A stretch of DNA of 64,000 nucleotides from Phycisphaerae bacterium. Lineage in GTDB: Bacteria; Planctomycetota; Phycisphaerae; UBA1845. Every line of letters begins with the position of its first letter. Position 1 is the stretch's first letter. Of the stretch, positions 17,872-27,674 are shown in pieces. The position numbers and the translations under genes are program-made. The notes beneath the pieces were generated by a model that was given only the letters and a program-made list of their open reading frames with translations, was not told where the DNA came from and did no database searches. The stretch spans positions 1-64,000 of the forward strand of contig JAJDDY010000065.1 in the NCBI GenBank assembly GCA_029260075.1, in the 5' to 3' direction.

Positions 17872-19716
17872 ATGACCTACAGATCGTGGTTTCGCACTTG
17901 GCTGACGAACCCGCGCCTCGGCATTCATCTTGTCCTGCTGACCCTGTTGCTTGGCGCCCCGTCACTGTGGTTGGGCTGGCAGCTCGACGACTACGTCCAC
18001 CGGGCATCGCTCGTCGGCGTTGACCAATTCCCCGATGCATCGCGAGCGTGGTGGAATCTGTTCGGCTTCCTCGACGGCGATCCGGTCGTCAACCAAGCCT
18101 TAATCGAACGCGGCGCTTTGCCCTGGTGGTCCTCGCCCACCCTCCGCCTGGCGTTCTTCCGTCCGGTCGCCGGGTTGACACATTGGCTGGACTACCAATT
18201 GTGGCCGAACACGCCCGCATTAATGCACTTGCAGTCGCTGTTTTGGTACGCCGCCGTCGTGTTGGGGATGACGCGTCTCTTCCGATCGACGGCAAGCGTG
18301 GCGTTTGCGGCAGGCATTGCGGCGCTGGTTTTTGCCATAGACGATTCCCACGGAATGCCACTGGTCTGGCTCGCCAATAGAAACTCAGTCGTCGCACTAC
18401 TGTTCACTACAATATCACTACTCTCACATATTCGCTGGCGACGAGATGGATCACATCGGCACGCTTGGCTTTCGGCGGTCGCGCTTTTGCTCGCCCTCCT
18501 CTCTGCCGAAGGTGCGATCGCGACTTGTGCATACGTCGTTTCTTACGCCCTGTTCATCGAACGCGGCGCGGTTTCTAAACGTGCTCGGAGTCTGCTGCCC
18601 GCAACCGCCGTGACCGCCCTGTGGCTCGTGGCGTACAAAATTCTCGGGTACGGCGCATCCGGTTCCGGTATGTACGTCGACCCGCTCACCAACCCCCTCC
18701 GATACCTCGGTGCGGCTGTCGAGCGCGCGCCGCTGCTCCTCTGGGGTCAATGGGCCTGGCCGCCGTCGGACGTTCATCAGCTCGTTTCCGCGCCAGCCGG
18801 TCGATTGATGTGGGCCGTGACCGTCGTGTTTGCCGCGGGTCTTGCGTACGTGCTGTACCCACTACTTCGACGAAATCGAGTCGCACGGTTTTGGGCGGTT
18901 GGAATGCTGCTTTCGCTACCCCCCGTCTGTGCCACGTTCGCGTCACACCGACTCCTAATGTTTGTGGGAATCGGTGGTGCAGGCCTCTTGGGCGAATTCC
19001 TGGCCGAATGGCAAGGTAAATGCGAAGGAGGCAAACGCCCCCTCCTCAGCTTATCTCGACTCGCAGTCTTCGGTCTGATCGTCGTTCACATGTTTCTCGC
19101 ACCGCTCGGACTTCTCGGGGCGTCCCATGCGATGAAGAACTTCGGAGTCCTTAGCGACGGCGCCGTGCGCTCGCTGCCTTCGGACGAATCCATTGCGGGC
19201 CAAGACGTCTTCATCGTACAAATCCCCGCCGCCTTTCTCGCCGGTTCCGGCCCCCTCGTGCTCGCGATGGACGGTCGACCCGTACCCCGGCGATTGGTCA
19301 CCTTGGGATCCTCAATCTTTCCAATCGAAATCGAACGACCCACCGCGAGCACACTGATCTTCCGACCCGAGGGCGGATTCCTGCCACCATCCGGCGGACC
19401 GCACCCGGGCGAAGCCAAAGATCACCCCGTGTTCCATCCGCTCTACGTCCACACTCAATTCGACCATCTCTTTCGCGACGTCGGCGAGCCGTTCACCGTG
19501 GGACGGCGAATCAATCTCTCAGGGTTGACCGCCCACGTAACGGAGTTGACGCCGGACCATCGCCCGGCCGAGGTAAGATTCGACTTCGATCACCCGCTCG
19601 AAGATTCGCGCTACCGCTGCGTGCGATGGAGCGCCGGCGTCTTCGTACCGTTCGATTTGCCCGCAGTCGGCGCGAAAACGGTCGTAAGAATGAAGCCGTC
19701 GAAGCCGATACGGTGA
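17872..19716 (+). CDS. Polytopic membrane protein, GT-C-like, of the polysaccharide cluster
   Basis: 614 residues from ATG 17872. Hydrophobic segments run from residue ~18 (LVLLTLLLGAPSLWLGW) to ~420, about nine to eleven in total, then a ~190-residue soluble tail. An early loop carries LDDYVHRAS, like the acidic first periplasmic loop of GT-C glycosyltransferases, and FFRPVAGLTHWLDYQLWP follows. No firm family was recognised. It is the first gene of the glycoconjugate cluster and is followed by a clear GT39-like protein, so a lipid-phosphate-sugar-dependent glycosyltransferase or accessory role is the most economical inference. Confidence 0.7.
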   Translation: MTYRSWFRTWLTNPRLGIHLVLLTLLLGAPSLWLGWQLDDYVHRASLVGVDQFPDASRAWWNLFGFLDGDPVVNQALIERGALPWWSSPTLRLAFFRPVAGLTHWLDYQLWPNTPALMHLQSLFWYAAVVLGMTRLFRSTASVAFAAGIAALVFAIDDSHGMPLVWLANRNSVVALLFTTISLLSHIRWRRDGSHRHAWLSAVALLLALLSAEGAIATCAYVVSYALFIERGAVSKRARSLLPATAVTALWLVAYKILGYGASGSGMYVDPLTNPLRYLGAAVERAPLLLWGQWAWPPSDVHQLVSAPAGRLMWAVTVVFAAGLAYVLYPLLRRNRVARFWAVGMLLSLPPVCATFASHRLLMFVGIGGAGLLGEFLAEWQGKCEGGKRPLLSLSRLAVFGLIVVHMFLAPLGLLGASHAMKNFGVLSDGAVRSLPSDESIAGQDVFIVQIPAAFLAGSGPLVLAMDGRPVPRRLVTLGSSIFPIEIERPTASTLIFRPEGGFLPPSGGPHPGEAKDHPVFHPLYVHTQFDHLFRDVGEPFTVGRRINLSGLTAHVTELTPDHRPAEVRFDFDHPLEDSRYRCVRWSAGVFVPFDLPAVGAKTVVRMKPSKPIR

Positions 19717-19945
19717 TCAAACGGGAACACATCCGAACGCGCGAACGGCAGCAATCGCTCAATACAGCGAGTCGAGGAGAGAGTGCCTCCGCCCTACCCC
19801 TGGTGTGCCACGGTTTCTGATCACCCTCCTTCGTGGTGTAGGCTTAACCGCAACCGACCGTTGTCCGATAAGCACACAGACAGTGCATCGCGATAGTCCG
19901 CACGCTAGCGCGCGGATTGCGTACGAGCCGCCGGAATTACCAAAC

Positions 19946-21595
19946 ATGAACGCGAAACTCAACTTGGAACCAACCGCGCCGCGCTGGGATCGACGGGATA
20001 TCGCCTTGATGGCCGTGCTGCTGTTCATCGCTACGGTATTGCTGTCTCGTGGAATCACCGAGGGCGGGTTTCGCCACGGCGACTCCGCCGCGCACGCAAT
20101 GGACGGCGTGTTGATTCACGATTGGATCGCCTCGGGTTCTGATGCCTGGTTTCAACCGATGACCTTCGCGGTCGATCAATATGCCCACTACCCGACGCTC
20201 GGAATAGGTCGTCACTATCCACCCGGTTTCGCCGTGGTAGAGGCTGCGTTCTTCGCGGTGTTCGGCGTATCGGCGGTGACAGCGCGCCTGTGCGTCGTCT
20301 TCTTCGGGCTCGTGGGTATCGCCGGCGTCTACACCTTCGTCCGCCTCATCGCCGACCGTACTTCGGCTACACTAGCGGGCGTCGCCCTGCTCACCATGCC
20401 GGCGACACTTCGCTGGGGACGACAGGTCATGCTCGAAGCGCCGACGCTGTCCGTAATGATTTGGACGGGGGTCGCTCTCGTGTGGTACTTACAGAAACCA
20501 ACCGCTCGCCGACTCATACTGCCCACCGCCGGATGCTTGATGACGATTCTGTTCAAACAGACCGGCCTGTTCTTGGCGCCGGCGTTCGCCATGACGGTGC
20601 TGATCGCATGGCGCAGGGGCCGCGCGGGGCGGGCTCACGCCGTAGCCGCCTCACTCGTCGCCGTAGTGGCCGTTGCGGCTGTGTGGTTTTCGTTAGACCG
20701 TCACGGGGCCACGCTTCTTAGGGGCGACCGCAGTTTCGACCACTGGTGGTCTTGGGGCTCGTTGTCGTTCTATCCCCACATAGCCCTCCCTCAGGTTGGC
20801 CTGTTTGTCGCCGTGGCTGCATTAGTAGGCTTCGTTCTGTACGCCCGCCCCAAGAAAATACCGTCGGTCTTCCTCGTCGCTTGGATGGCCGGGTGTTACG
20901 CGATGTTGAGCATTGCGGATTACAAGACCGTCCGCTACGTGTACCTCGGATTGTTTCCTCTTGCAGTCTTCGCGGGTTTGGGTTCCGGCTTCCTGCTGCG
21001 TACCATCTGTCCGCCTTCCGTGCGTTTCGCCACGGCATCGATCGTGTTCGTCATGTGCGTCCTAGCCGGCTTGGCGCAATCGATCGATACGCGTCCGGAC
21101 TATGGCAAGATCGTATTGGCCCAGCGCGACAACTTAATCGGACGGGTCGTCTTGTTCAGTGGGCTTCGCGACGGTGACTTCGTGTTCGCGGTCCGGCAAC
21201 ACCTCCCCTGGCGCCGCGTCGCTGTCGTTCGCGGTAGCAAGTTTCTGTATACATGCAACGGTCGTCCCGACATCGGCTTCTCGTCCAACATCACATCGCG
21301 TGCAGCGCTGGCCGACGTCATGAAGCGGTTTGCCTTTCACACTGTGGTGGTGGAGCGAGAGAACAAACTCGAGCTGGTCGAAGATCATTGGCTGCGCAGT
21401 TATCTGGACGAGAGCGAGACCTATCGGCACACCGCGTCGACGGCGTTTCGCATGGATATTGAACCGAGCTACCGCGACATCACCGTGGACGTTTTCGAAC
21501 TCAAAGAACCGTTGGTGCGATCCGTCGATCACCTCGACATCATCATCCCGCGTTCGGGTCGGTCGGTTCGGTTGGACTTTTCGGGCTGGTCGTAA
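19946..21595 (+). CDS. Glycosyltransferase family 39-like (ArnT/PMT) membrane protein
   Basis: 549 residues from ATG 19946 (MNAKLNLE); the open frame from 19805 lacks a plausible signal. The first transmembrane helix (IALMAVLLFIATVLLS) is followed by a loop with the acidic HGDSAAHAMDG expected of GT-C enzymes, then GRHYPPGF and DRTSATLAGVALLTMPATLRWGRQ, which match the ArnT/RgtA pattern. About ten further helices follow and a soluble C-terminal tail starts near 390. Such enzymes transfer a sugar from a polyprenyl-phosphate donor to lipid or protein at the outer face of the inner membrane. It sits in tandem with 17872-19716. Confidence 0.8.
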   Translation: MNAKLNLEPTAPRWDRRDIALMAVLLFIATVLLSRGITEGGFRHGDSAAHAMDGVLIHDWIASGSDAWFQPMTFAVDQYAHYPTLGIGRHYPPGFAVVEAAFFAVFGVSAVTARLCVVFFGLVGIAGVYTFVRLIADRTSATLAGVALLTMPATLRWGRQVMLEAPTLSVMIWTGVALVWYLQKPTARRLILPTAGCLMTILFKQTGLFLAPAFAMTVLIAWRRGRAGRAHAVAASLVAVVAVAAVWFSLDRHGATLLRGDRSFDHWWSWGSLSFYPHIALPQVGLFVAVAALVGFVLYARPKKIPSVFLVAWMAGCYAMLSIADYKTVRYVYLGLFPLAVFAGLGSGFLLRTICPPSVRFATASIVFVMCVLAGLAQSIDTRPDYGKIVLAQRDNLIGRVVLFSGLRDGDFVFAVRQHLPWRRVAVVRGSKFLYTCNGRPDIGFSSNITSRAALADVMKRFAFHTVVVERENKLELVEDHWLRSYLDESETYRHTASTAFRMDIEPSYRDITVDVFELKEPLVRSVDHLDIIIPRSGRSVRLDFSGWS

Positions 21596-21776
21596 GGCCA
21601 CAGGCATCAATATGCCGCACGGCAGTTTGAACCACAGAACGTATCAGCACCCATTCTCCACATGCCCGACGCGATGCGCACCGCTGGGGTCCCTCCGGAA
21701 TCCGCCTTCAGTCCGGCATCGCCTGGACCGATAAGCCATGCGTTGATCGTCTGCATGTAACAGGAACGGATAAGCG

Positions 21777-22565
21777 ATGTTCGCTACGACAAGCACGGTA
21801 CGATTTCTGTACCATCATTCTACGCGGCTGCTCCACGAACTCGCTGCGCCCTTCTTTCCGGTAACGTTTACGGAGCAAGAAGTGGAGTCAACCAAACGCC
21901 GGCTCGATGGACGCAACACACGCAGCGCACGCATCCAGAGCCACGACACGACGGCTCGATTGCTACGAATCGCAAGAACCTTGGGGTTGGATGATGAGAA
22001 AGCGCTTGCCTACATTGAAGAAGCACGCCAGGTGCAACTCTCGACCGCCAGGGCCAGCGGGGGCGTGAAGCTCGGCTCGCCGATGTGTTTCGAAGATCGC
22101 TGCACCGTCTACCTGGTAACTCGAGCCATTAGGCCCGCCGTCGCCGTAGAGACCGGCGTGGCCCACGGAGTTTCCTCAGCATACATTCTCGCGGCGATGG
22201 AAGCGGCCGCATGCGGCCACTTGCACAGCGTGGAACTCCGCGACGACCCAGGAATCGGCCAAGTCATTCCCGGCGATTTATGCACGCGATGGTCCTTGCA
22301 CACCGGCAACAGTCAAGAAATATTGCCGGCCCTGCTGGCGAGACACGGTCCAATCGACATGTTCCTGCACGATAGCATGCACCGTTACAGGTTTATGAAA
22401 CGTGAATACGAACAGGCGTGGCCCTGTATTACGCCTGGGGGTGTCCTCTGCTCGCACGATGTCCTTGCGACCAATGCGTTTGACCGATTCGTACGCCGAC
22501 GTGATCGCGACATCAAGTCGTCGATCACCAGTATCAACTTCGGTTTGGTGCTCAAACGAGACTGA
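21777..22565 (+). CDS. Class I SAM-dependent methyltransferase
   Basis: 262 residues. The SAM-binding glycine motif is seen as AVETGVAHGVSSAYI, followed by LHSVELRD (acidic ribose-binding end of strand 2), LHTGNSQEILPAL, IDMFLHDSMHRYRFM and CITPGGVLCSHDVL, matching the Methyltransf_24/CmcI-like group. No membrane segment is present. Its position between a glycosyltransferase and an O-antigen ligase suggests methylation of a sugar in the polysaccharide. Start ATG 21777 has a weak GGATAAG upstream. Confidence 0.8.
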   Translation: MFATTSTVRFLYHHSTRLLHELAAPFFPVTFTEQEVESTKRRLDGRNTRSARIQSHDTTARLLRIARTLGLDDEKALAYIEEARQVQLSTARASGGVKLGSPMCFEDRCTVYLVTRAIRPAVAVETGVAHGVSSAYILAAMEAAACGHLHSVELRDDPGIGQVIPGDLCTRWSLHTGNSQEILPALLARHGPIDMFLHDSMHRYRFMKREYEQAWPCITPGGVLCSHDVLATNAFDRFVRRRDRDIKSSITSINFGLVLKRD

Positions 22566-22695
22566 GCGGTGTCGACGATGTGTGATGCCGCAACGTCCTG
22601 GCACGTGGGGGAATACTTCTTGACGATTCAATCTAACGACTACCGAACCGGACGACCTGCGTACTTCGCTCGGTGTCTGAGTCAACGGGCGTAGT

Positions 22696-24054
22696 ATGTG
22701 GCCAAGCCGAACCATCGCGTTCTTCATAGGCTTTTGGACGCTGTGCGCACTCGCGCTGAGCAATCCGATCTTCGGCATCGTGAACTACGTTCTCGTGTAT
22801 CAGATGAACCCTACGAACACATGGTGGGGTAGGCCGCTGGCAGACCTCGGTGTGCGGTTCTCGCTATTGGCCGCCGCGACGACGTTGCTCGGCATGGTGT
22901 TCGGTCGAAAACATGTGCCGTCCATCCGCCCGGTCGTGTCGATTTGGGAAATCGGCGTCCTCGCGCTGGTCCTTCTGGCGGCGCTGGGCTTGGCAATTGG
23001 ATACGAATACGGCCCGCATACCCTAACCGTGTTCGAAAAGCTCTGGAAAATGATGCTGTTCGTCGTCGTCATCGGCCGGCTCGTGACGACGCGCCTCAAC
23101 ATCAGGCTCTTTCTGTGGTCCCTGGTCGTCGGGACACTGTACATTGGTTATGACGCGTACACGGCCCCACCGTCTTCGTTCTGGCTCGGACGTTTGGAGG
23201 CCATCGGCGGACCCGATTTTGCAACAACGTCGGGAACAGGAGCACACCTCAGCGCGATGCTACCCCTGGTCGGTGTGGCCTTCTTGATCGCGCCTACGTG
23301 GAAGCTCCGCGCGCTCGCTGCGATCAGCGGGGGTCTGGCGGTCAACACGATCATCATGTGCCGTACGCGATCCGCATTCATCGGTCTCCTAGCCGGCGGG
23401 TTGATTGCCATACTTGCAGCCCCCAGGGCACGCCGATACCGGATTCACCTGATGATCGGCGTCGCGGCCGTCCTCGCCTTCAGCCTGGCGGACGAGCACT
23501 TTATCACACGAATGAAGACGCTCACCGATCCGAAATTGGTCGAGCATGATCCCGCCGCGGCGACGCGCTTACGCGTATGGCAACTCGCCGAAGAAATCAT
23601 CGCTGATCATCCGATGGGCGTGGGTCCGGGCAACTTCACGCGAATTATTGGGGAGTACCAAAAGGAACACTACAAGAGATCCTCGCACAACACCGTCGTT
23701 GTCTGCTTCTCCGAGCTGGGGATCATAGGCGGAGTGGTTCTCTTGCTCATGGTCCTCGGGTCGCTCGCCTACTTATTCATTAACGCCCGTCTCGCCGACC
23801 GATGCGACAATCCGATCGAAACGAAAATGATGGTGTACGGATCGCTCATCTCCGTCGTAACGTACTTCGTCACGGGTCTCGGAACCGAACGGTTCTACTG
23901 TGAATCGTTTTGGTGGGTGATGGTGCTTCCGCTGTGCATCAACCGCATGGTCCGGCGTGAAATGCTCGATTCAGCGGAGGCGATGCTGCCCGTGCTATCG
24001 GATAACGATTCCGAGGAGGTGTCTGCGTTTGGCCGCGTTGATCCGTCCTATTGA
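22696..24054 (+). CDS. O-antigen ligase family membrane protein
   Basis: 452 residues with about eleven transmembrane helices. The N-terminal GIVNYVLVYQMNPTNTWWG pattern resembles the DUF5935 region of exosortase-associated O-glycosylation ligases. The Wzy_C/WaaL signature lies in the large loop: DHPMGVGPGNF, then SSHNTVVVCFSELGIIGG with the conserved His of SHN. Members join polysaccharide or O-antigen units to an acceptor at the periplasmic face. The 3' end overlaps the next gene by 26 bp. Confidence 0.85.
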   Translation: MWPSRTIAFFIGFWTLCALALSNPIFGIVNYVLVYQMNPTNTWWGRPLADLGVRFSLLAAATTLLGMVFGRKHVPSIRPVVSIWEIGVLALVLLAALGLAIGYEYGPHTLTVFEKLWKMMLFVVVIGRLVTTRLNIRLFLWSLVVGTLYIGYDAYTAPPSSFWLGRLEAIGGPDFATTSGTGAHLSAMLPLVGVAFLIAPTWKLRALAAISGGLAVNTIIMCRTRSAFIGLLAGGLIAILAAPRARRYRIHLMIGVAAVLAFSLADEHFITRMKTLTDPKLVEHDPAAATRLRVWQLAEEIIADHPMGVGPGNFTRIIGEYQKEHYKRSSHNTVVVCFSELGIIGGVVLLLMVLGSLAYLFINARLADRCDNPIETKMMVYGSLISVVTYFVTGLGTERFYCESFWWVMVLPLCINRMVRREMLDSAEAMLPVLSDNDSEEVSAFGRVDPSY

Positions 24055-25252
24055 CCCACGCCCGGTCGTCGTCCACCTCATCAACAGCCTGGACGGTGGA
24101 GGGACGCAGTGCGCGCTCGTCCGCCTGCTCCGCGCGATGGATCACCGGACCAACCGGCACGTCGTCGTCACACTTCGTGACGCGGGCATACTTACGACGC
24201 AACTACCAGACGACGTGTCGTGCCATGCACTCGGCACCGCTGGCACGTCGAGAACGGTCTGGTGGAAAGTCGCACGCATCATCCGCTTCTGGAATGCATC
24301 CGTACTGCATGCGCGCAATACAAGCTGTTGGGCCGACGCCATCATGGCCGCCACGATGGCGCGTTCCGCGACGCCCGTGCTCAGCTTTCACGGGTCGGAA
24401 ACCACGCGACCGCTTTCAAAACGCGTTCGCAGAGTCGGACGCCTCGCAAGATGTCTACGCGCGAAATGGACCAGCGTTTCCTATTCTGGTCGACGGCAAC
24501 TGTGCACACAAATGGGTCTGACCGAATCCATGGTTGACGTCCTACCCAACGGCGTAGATCTTGACCGGTTCACGAAACCGATCGAGTCAAACCGTACATC
24601 GTTCCGCGCCGGCTATCAATGGGATGACGACGCGTTTGTCGTAGTGGCGGTCGGATCGCTCACCGAAATCAAGCGTCCGGATTTGCTCATCGACGCCGTG
24701 GCCAGTCTCTCGCCCGCACTACCCAAGCTCAAACTCCTTTTCATCGGAACCGGCCCGCTCGTCGATGTACTCCGCGACCAGACTCGCTCACTCGGTATCG
24801 AATCTGCCGTTCGGTTCTCAGGTTGGCAAAACGATGTCTCGACGGCGCTCGCCGCAGCCGATGCGTTCGTCTGCGCAAGTGACTACGAAGGAATGAGCAA
24901 CGCCCTGCTCGAAGCCATGGCCGCCGGGCTGCCCGTGGTGGCGACCGACGTAGGTGACAACGCCATCGTCCTGCGATCTGGCATCGACGGAATCCTGGCG
25001 CCACCAGGATCCGCCCGCGTACTTGCTGACGCCATCAAATCGCTTGTCGCAAGCCCAAGCCTCCGACGGGCGCTATCCGCTTCCGCACGCGATCGCGTTC
25101 GGTCGCTCAGCCTCCAACGTACGTCAAACGCCTATGACGCTTACTACGAGGGCATGACGACCCCCGCGAGACGATATTCCGCGATCCACAAGAACGGCCA
25201 AAATCCGGAATTCCATCCGTGGCGCAAGTTCGTCGCGTCCCGAACGCGTTGA
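24029..25252 (+). CDS. Glycosyltransferase family 4 protein
   Basis: 407 residues when started at TTG 24029, which has GAGGAGG 9 nt upstream and overlaps the ligase gene by 26 bp (coupled translation). GT-B fold landmarks: LINSLDGGGTQCALVRLL near the N-terminus, then LPNGVDLDRF, VAVGSLTEIKRPDLLIDAV and the C-terminal nucleotide-sugar site DYEGMSNALLEAMAAGLPVVATDVGDN, with the EX7E pair. It probably acts at the cytoplasmic face, assembling the repeat unit. The donor sugar cannot be read. Confidence 0.88.
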   Translation: MAALIRPIDPRPVVVHLINSLDGGGTQCALVRLLRAMDHRTNRHVVVTLRDAGILTTQLPDDVSCHALGTAGTSRTVWWKVARIIRFWNASVLHARNTSCWADAIMAATMARSATPVLSFHGSETTRPLSKRVRRVGRLARCLRAKWTSVSYSGRRQLCTQMGLTESMVDVLPNGVDLDRFTKPIESNRTSFRAGYQWDDDAFVVVAVGSLTEIKRPDLLIDAVASLSPALPKLKLLFIGTGPLVDVLRDQTRSLGIESAVRFSGWQNDVSTALAAADAFVCASDYEGMSNALLEAMAAGLPVVATDVGDNAIVLRSGIDGILAPPGSARVLADAIKSLVASPSLRRALSASARDRVRSLSLQRTSNAYDAYYEGMTTPARRYSAIHKNGQNPEFHPWRKFVASRTR

Positions 25253-25586
25253 CTGACCCTCATAGGCGCGATTCCCGACCAACGGTCCGATAATGACAAA
25301 CATTCCCCCCCCGGGAACGTCGATCATTCTGTCCAGGTTGAAGCCGACGGAGTGGCCCCGTTCGCCCGCATTCGACCACAACGTCACGATACGTCCGCAT
25401 TGGCGCTTAAGCATGGGCGTGAGGCGTCCGAAAAAACAAAGAGGATTCACCGCGCGGCGTTGCGGCATGCGATTTCAGACTGAGCAGCCAGCGACCCGCT
25501 GTTCCGGATGCCGGACCGCCGTACGAACCTGGTGAGCGCAACCAGCAATTGCTCCGGCAGGCGTCAGAGCGAAGAGCGAACAACGT
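25253..25586. other. Intergenic region within the polysaccharide cluster
   Basis: 334 bp with no convincing gene. An 80-codon open frame at 25293-25535 has no family features. No member of the repeat families is present. Confidence 0.35.
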
Positions 25587-27416
25587 ATGACTAAGTTTTC
25601 GTCACCATCCAAAGGCGGACGTCCGAAGAACCCGACCTCTACGGACCCGTCAGAAGCGAATGCCGGCGACGAGCGTCCGTTTTCCGAAATCCGCAAGAAC
25701 CTCAACGGCCTGCTCCGCTTGGTTACACTGCACCGGTGGGCCTTCCTCCTGCCGTTCAGTTTTGTTTCATGTATCGCCTTCATACTGAGTCTCTACTACC
25801 CGCGAAGCTACCGCGCTATGACCACGTTCGAGCGGCGTAACGATCCCGTCATGGTCAACCTTCCCATGGAGGGCGGTCTCGCATCGTTCAAGTACTTCAA
25901 GGCCACGATGGAGCGCGACATTACGTCGCTGCCGTGCATGCGCACCGTGGTCGACAACCTCGGGATGACCAAGGACTTGGAGCGGGACAAAGAGGGCAAG
26001 TTCACGAACCTGGCGTCGAAACAAAGAGACTCCATGGCGCGATCGCTGGGTTCGCGGATTACGGCGAGTTCCGTAAAGCGTGGAATCGGAATCGACCTGG
26101 TAAAAATCGTCTATAACGGGCCCGATCCGTCGATCGGCCGCAAGCTGGTCGACGAAGTACGACGTACCTACTGCGCCCTGACCATGGAATGGCTTCTCGC
26201 TGATCTAACCAAACAGCGCACGTATTTCCAGCACGAAGAGAAAACGGCTCGCGAAAACCTCAAGAAGGCCCAGCGAGCGGAAATGCTCATGCGACTGCAG
26301 AATCCCCATGCCGACCCCATCAACCCCGGCATGGTCACACTTCGACTCGCCCAACTCGAAATGGAACGGCGAGAGTTATTGCTGCGCAAGCGCGAGTATG
26401 TAGCCGACTTGGCCATGCTCCAACAAACGCTGGCGACGCTCAACGACGACTACGACATCGAGGCCAACGCCAATACGAACGAAGGCACCGGCGACGGCGC
26501 CCAGAGTTTCGATCCATGGGCGATCCATATCGAACGGCTACTGGCCACGATGGACGACAAGATCAAGGAATCGATGTCACAGCGCGGATTGACGGAACAG
26601 CATCCTGACGTCAAAGCCATGTTTGCCGAACGCGCCCAAATCGTACAAGCGGGCGCCAACGGTCCACCGAGAGATTTCCAACCGCAAGCGGTCGAGCTTC
26701 CCGGCGCCAGTCCCGAGTCGGGGATGACCACTCGCGAAGTCTATTGGGAGCGCAATAGGATTCTGGTTCGCGTCAGCGCGCAAGAATCGCGAATCAAGGA
26801 CATTCAAATCAGCCTGGGAACGAATGACCTCGCCATCAAACAGATGGAGCACGCCAAGAGCGAATTGATGCGTACAGAGGAGCTGTATTCGGATCGCCTC
26901 GCTGTCCTGTCGCGGGCGCAGGCCGAAGTGAAGAAAATCGTTGACGTGCTTGTCACGATCGATCCGGCGATCAAAGCAGTACGCGAAAACCGCCTGCTGC
27001 AATTCTCCAAGAACACGCGGCCGAGCGGCAGCTATCTTCCGGTCGCGCCGCGTGCACAAGTCATCGTACTGCTTGCCCTGCTCGCCGGTTTGATCACAGG
27101 AACGATCTTCGTAGTCCTAGCCGAAATCTTCGACAACGTCTTCCGAAGTTCGAGCCAGGTCGCGAAGACGCTTGGACTCACGATGCTCGAGTCCATCGAC
27201 GAAATCGTCACAACCGACGACAGGCGACGGCTCTTCGTGCGTAGAATGGTCGTCTCGCCGCTGATCGTAACCGGCTGTTTGGGTTTGACGGTCCTAAGCG
27301 GGTCGATGGCCTATCTCAGCCTCGAACGTCCGGCAGACTATCAACGAATCGCCAAGATTCCGCATGCCGTAATGAATCTGTTCACGGAAGCGCAATCGAC
27401 TGATTCCGGCGGATAG
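25587..27416 (+). CDS. Polysaccharide chain-length determinant (Wzz/GumC-like)
   Basis: 609 residues. The first membrane helix is at about 50-73 (AFLLPFSFVSCIAFILSLYYP), then the Wzz domain, a long coiled coil (about 205-460, rich in Leu, Glu, Gln, Arg), a second helix near 490 (VIVLLALLAGLITGTIFVVLAEIF) and a third near 555. No C-terminal tyrosine autokinase (no Walker A) is fused. It is the polysaccharide co-polymerase that sets chain length in the inner membrane. No kinase, Wza-type exporter or flippase lies within the window, so the pathway is incomplete here. Confidence 0.85.
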   Translation: MTKFSSPSKGGRPKNPTSTDPSEANAGDERPFSEIRKNLNGLLRLVTLHRWAFLLPFSFVSCIAFILSLYYPRSYRAMTTFERRNDPVMVNLPMEGGLASFKYFKATMERDITSLPCMRTVVDNLGMTKDLERDKEGKFTNLASKQRDSMARSLGSRITASSVKRGIGIDLVKIVYNGPDPSIGRKLVDEVRRTYCALTMEWLLADLTKQRTYFQHEEKTARENLKKAQRAEMLMRLQNPHADPINPGMVTLRLAQLEMERRELLLRKREYVADLAMLQQTLATLNDDYDIEANANTNEGTGDGAQSFDPWAIHIERLLATMDDKIKESMSQRGLTEQHPDVKAMFAERAQIVQAGANGPPRDFQPQAVELPGASPESGMTTREVYWERNRILVRVSAQESRIKDIQISLGTNDLAIKQMEHAKSELMRTEELYSDRLAVLSRAQAEVKKIVDVLVTIDPAIKAVRENRLLQFSKNTRPSGSYLPVAPRAQVIVLLALLAGLITGTIFVVLAEIFDNVFRSSSQVAKTLGLTMLESIDEIVTTDDRRRLFVRRMVVSPLIVTGCLGLTVLSGSMAYLSLERPADYQRIAKIPHAVMNLFTEAQSTDSGG

Positions 27417-27674
27417 ACCGTGGCGGCCCGTCGAACAAGTGCGGCACCGGCTTCCGGTGATCCACCTGCAATCTGTTCATCTGGACGGATCGCAATCCCC
27501 TACCGCGCCCGGCCGGAGCGCGACGCACGAATATCTCAAGCCTGTCTCGCTAGGCGCCGGCTGAGAGTCCCGCAGCGACGGAGCTCCAATTAGTCGATCA
27601 CCGAACGCACCCACCGTGCGCCTTCACTCTTCACGCAACTTGACGAAATCGCCCGCGGCGTAGACAACATCGTC